This document shows, piece by piece, positions 23,328-24,736 of a stretch of DNA of 24,736 nucleotides; position 1 is the first letter of the stretch, and each line of letters starts with the position of its first letter. Below the pieces are notes generated by a model. That model was not told where the DNA came from and ran no database searches. It was given only the letters and a program-made list of their open reading frames with translations. The stretch covers positions 1 through 24,736 of the forward strand of contig JAVBUZ010000260.1 in the NCBI GenBank assembly GCA_031554725.1. The letters are read 5' to 3'. Source of the DNA: JAVBUZ01 sp031554725. Its GTDB lineage: Bacteria; Bacillota; Clostridia; Lachnospirales; Lachnospiraceae. Both the position numbers and the translations under genes were made by a program.

Positions 23328-23852
23328 ATGAAATTGCAGATTAGAGATATTGCATTTATTGGAATGATGATTGCAATACTAGAGGTTAGTAAGCGTGTAC
23401 TAGATTTTATTCCAAATGTAGAGCTAATTTCATTTTGGATTATTATGTTTACAATATTTTTTAAGAAAAAAACTATTTTTGCAATCTATGGCTTTGTATT
23501 ATTAGAAGGCTTTGTATTTGGCTTTCATATATGGTGGGTTATGTATTTATACATTTGGCCACTATTAGCCATAGTAACATGGCTTTTCCGCAAAAGTAAT
23601 TCTGTTCTTATATATGCAGTTATCTCCTCTATGTTTGGTTTTTTATTTGGAGCAATTTGTTCTATACCATATATTTTTATTGGAGCAACAGATGGAAACT
23701 TAGCTCACGGACTTCATGCAGGATTTACTTGGTGGATAGCTGGAATACCATGGGATATTATACATGGTATATCCAACTTTATCATAATGCTTGTTTTATA
23801 TGTTCCGATTAAGAGGATTATGGAAAAAATGCAAAGGCAATTACAATTTTAA
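23328..23852 (+). CDS. ECF transporter S component, probably for cobalamin or a precursor
   Basis: A 174-residue membrane protein with about five or six hydrophobic segments, of the size and pattern of ECF S components. The riboswitch-led operon makes vitamin B12, a cobamide or a lower-ligand precursor such as dimethylbenzimidazole the likely substrate, as for CbrT or CblT; the sequence does not decide between them. It needs the shared EcfA-EcfA'-EcfT module, absent from this window. GGAG (23319-23322) is five bases before the ATG. The gene ends at a bidirectional terminator. Confidence 0.82.
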   Translation: MKLQIRDIAFIGMMIAILEVSKRVLDFIPNVELISFWIIMFTIFFKKKTIFAIYGFVLLEGFVFGFHIWWVMYLYIWPLLAIVTWLFRKSNSVLIYAVISSMFGFLFGAICSIPYIFIGATDGNLAHGLHAGFTWWIAGIPWDIIHGISNFIIMLVLYVPIKRIMEKMQRQLQF

Positions 23853-23857
23853 AATAA

Positions 23858-23899
23858 AAAAATCCAAGACGTGGTTAAATTCCATCGTCTTGGATTTTT
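23858..23899. terminator. Bidirectional terminator overlapping the end of the histidine kinase gene
   Basis: AAAAATCCAAGACG (23858-23871) pairs with CGTCTTGGATTTTT (23886-23899), 14 perfect pairs, with T runs on both strands. The right arm encodes the last codons of the kinase (KIQD), and the kinase stop codon lies in the loop. Confidence 0.9.
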
Positions 23900-24736
23900 G
23901 TTTTAAGTAATGAAAAGATAAACTCTGTACCAACGCCTTCGGTGCTTATTACATTAATGTGCTCTCCATGAGAGGCAATAATTTCTTTGGCAATGGAAAG
24001 CCCAAGACCTGTGCCCTTTTTATCCTTACCTCGAGATAAATCCGATTTATAAAAACGTTCCCAAATCTGCTTTAAATCATCTTTAGGAATTCCAATACCA
24101 GTATCTTTTACGGAAACAAAGATTTTATTCTTTTTCTCGGAGGTTTCAATTTTTATTACGGAATCACGATGACTAAACTTTATAGCATTATCAAGTAGGT
24201 TGTATAACACTTGCTGGATTTTACCCATATCGGCATTCACATACATCTTTTCACCGGTGAGAATAAGCTCAATAGCAATGGTTTTTTTACGGCAGGTTCC
24301 TTCAAAGGAGGCCGCCGTATTACGTATTATCTTATTTATATCAAAATCTGACCTATCCAAAAGCATTCCCTTTGTATTAAGGTTGTTTAAGGTGAGTAAG
24401 CTGTTTGTCAGCTTTGTTAGTCGGTCAGTTTCATTTAAAACAATGTTTAAATATTTATCATGCATTTCTAGAGGAATGGTACCGTCTATCATGGCATCCA
24501 AGTAACCTCTTATAGAGGTAAGTGGAGAACGAAAGTCATGTGACACATTAGCGACAAACTTTTTTTGATCATCCTCAGAGCGGGCAATTTCGCTTGCCAT
24601 ATAGGATAGACAGGCGGCTAGGTAACCCATTTCATCTTCGCTTTCAAGTTGAAACTCATAGTGCATATTTCCAGAGGCATATTGCTCGGTCGCATAAGTA
24701 ATCTTGCGTAAAGGAACATATACTAGCTCTGTAAAA
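23875..24736 (-). CDS. Sensor histidine kinase (partial, N-terminal part beyond the right edge)
   Basis: The frame is open to the window edge. The visible part starts with a HAMP-like segment (PLRKITYATEQYASGN through EDEMGYLAACLSYMASEI). The dimerisation domain follows with the phosphorylated His in NVSHDFRSPLTSI, then the HATPase domain: N box QQVLYNLLDNAIKFS, G1 VKDTGIGIP, F box IWERFYKSD and G2 GTGLGLSIAKEI. The kinase is therefore catalytically complete. A sensor and membrane segments are expected beyond 24736. An internal ATG at 24666 would remove part of HAMP and is not the start. The response regulator is probably upstream, outside the window. The substrate signal is unknown. Confidence 0.93.
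   Translation of the reverse strand, partial: FTELVYVPLRKITYATEQYASGNMHYEFQLESEDEMGYLAACLSYMASEIARSEDDQKKFVANVSHDFRSPLTSIRGYLDAMIDGTIPLEMHDKYLNIVLNETDRLTKLTNSLLTLNNLNTKGMLLDRSDFDINKIIRNTAASFEGTCRKKTIAIELILTGEKMYVNADMGKIQQVLYNLLDNAIKFSHRDSVIKIETSEKKNKIFVSVKDTGIGIPKDDLKQIWERFYKSDLSRGKDKKGTGLGLSIAKEIIASHGEHINVISTEGVGTEFIFSLLKTKIQDDGI

Noticed and set aside
1..24736. CRISPR arrays, tRNA or rRNA genes, insertion sequences, prophage genes
   Set aside because: None was seen on reading through; no regularly spaced repeats, cloverleaf-like genes or transposase/integrase motifs were noticed. A computed scan could still find short ones.

Overview
The window looks like a chromosomal segment of a low-GC Gram-positive anaerobe of the class Clostridia, most likely a member of the Lachnospiraceae. 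GyrB and GyrA resemble the Lachnospiraceae forms as I remember them, Shine-Dalgarno sites are AGGAGG-like, and the gene set (ECF transporter S components, YkgJ protein, radical SAM enzyme, CZB-type chemoreceptor, Lsa-type ABC-F) fits that group. Recognition is from memory of protein families; no search was run.

Layout. 1-4863: gyrB and gyrA, the end of the usual origin-proximal recF-gyrB-gyrA block, closed by an intrinsic terminator. GyrB carries an unusual insertion of about 70 residues, and a strong hairpin lies between the two genes. 4884-6353: a membrane-anchored SGNH/GDSL protein. 6417-7820 (minus): a soluble chemoreceptor with a C-terminal zinc-binding CZB domain, divergent from a HAD phosphatase at 8051-8860. 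8941-10837: an ECF S component followed by coaBC, probably pantothenate uptake coupled to coenzyme A synthesis. 10963-17226: a same-strand run of a class II aldolase, a three-part TPR/DUF4037/DUF4125 protein, a DUF2804 protein, an aldehyde dehydrogenase and a YkgJ cysteine-cluster protein.

17227-17570 has no intact standard gene. It holds what looks like a small membrane-protein gene broken by two single-T losses, then a leader with a 21-codon ORF wrapped around an intrinsic terminator. This leads into an Lsa-like ABC-F ribosome-protection gene (17571-19121), so it looks like a ribosome-controlled attenuator. A 48-residue basic small protein is embedded at the ABC-F 3' end with its own strong ribosome-binding site, followed by a protein with a PD-(D/E)XK-like core and a possible C-terminal winged helix.

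19992-21151 (minus) is a two-gene operon of a small radical SAM protein and a membrane-associated cysteine-motif protein with an acidic tail. It is divergent from a LytTR regulator and LiaF-like membrane protein pair (21335-22485). The shared 184-base intergenic region holds a long-spaced perfect inverted repeat and a tandem 7-mer between the two promoters. This is the best candidate in the window for an undescribed system.

22565-23852 is a cobalamin riboswitch controlling an anchored DUF4430 protein and an ECF S component, a likely cobamide capture and uptake unit. The window ends inside a histidine kinase gene (minus strand) whose last codons form one arm of a bidirectional terminator.
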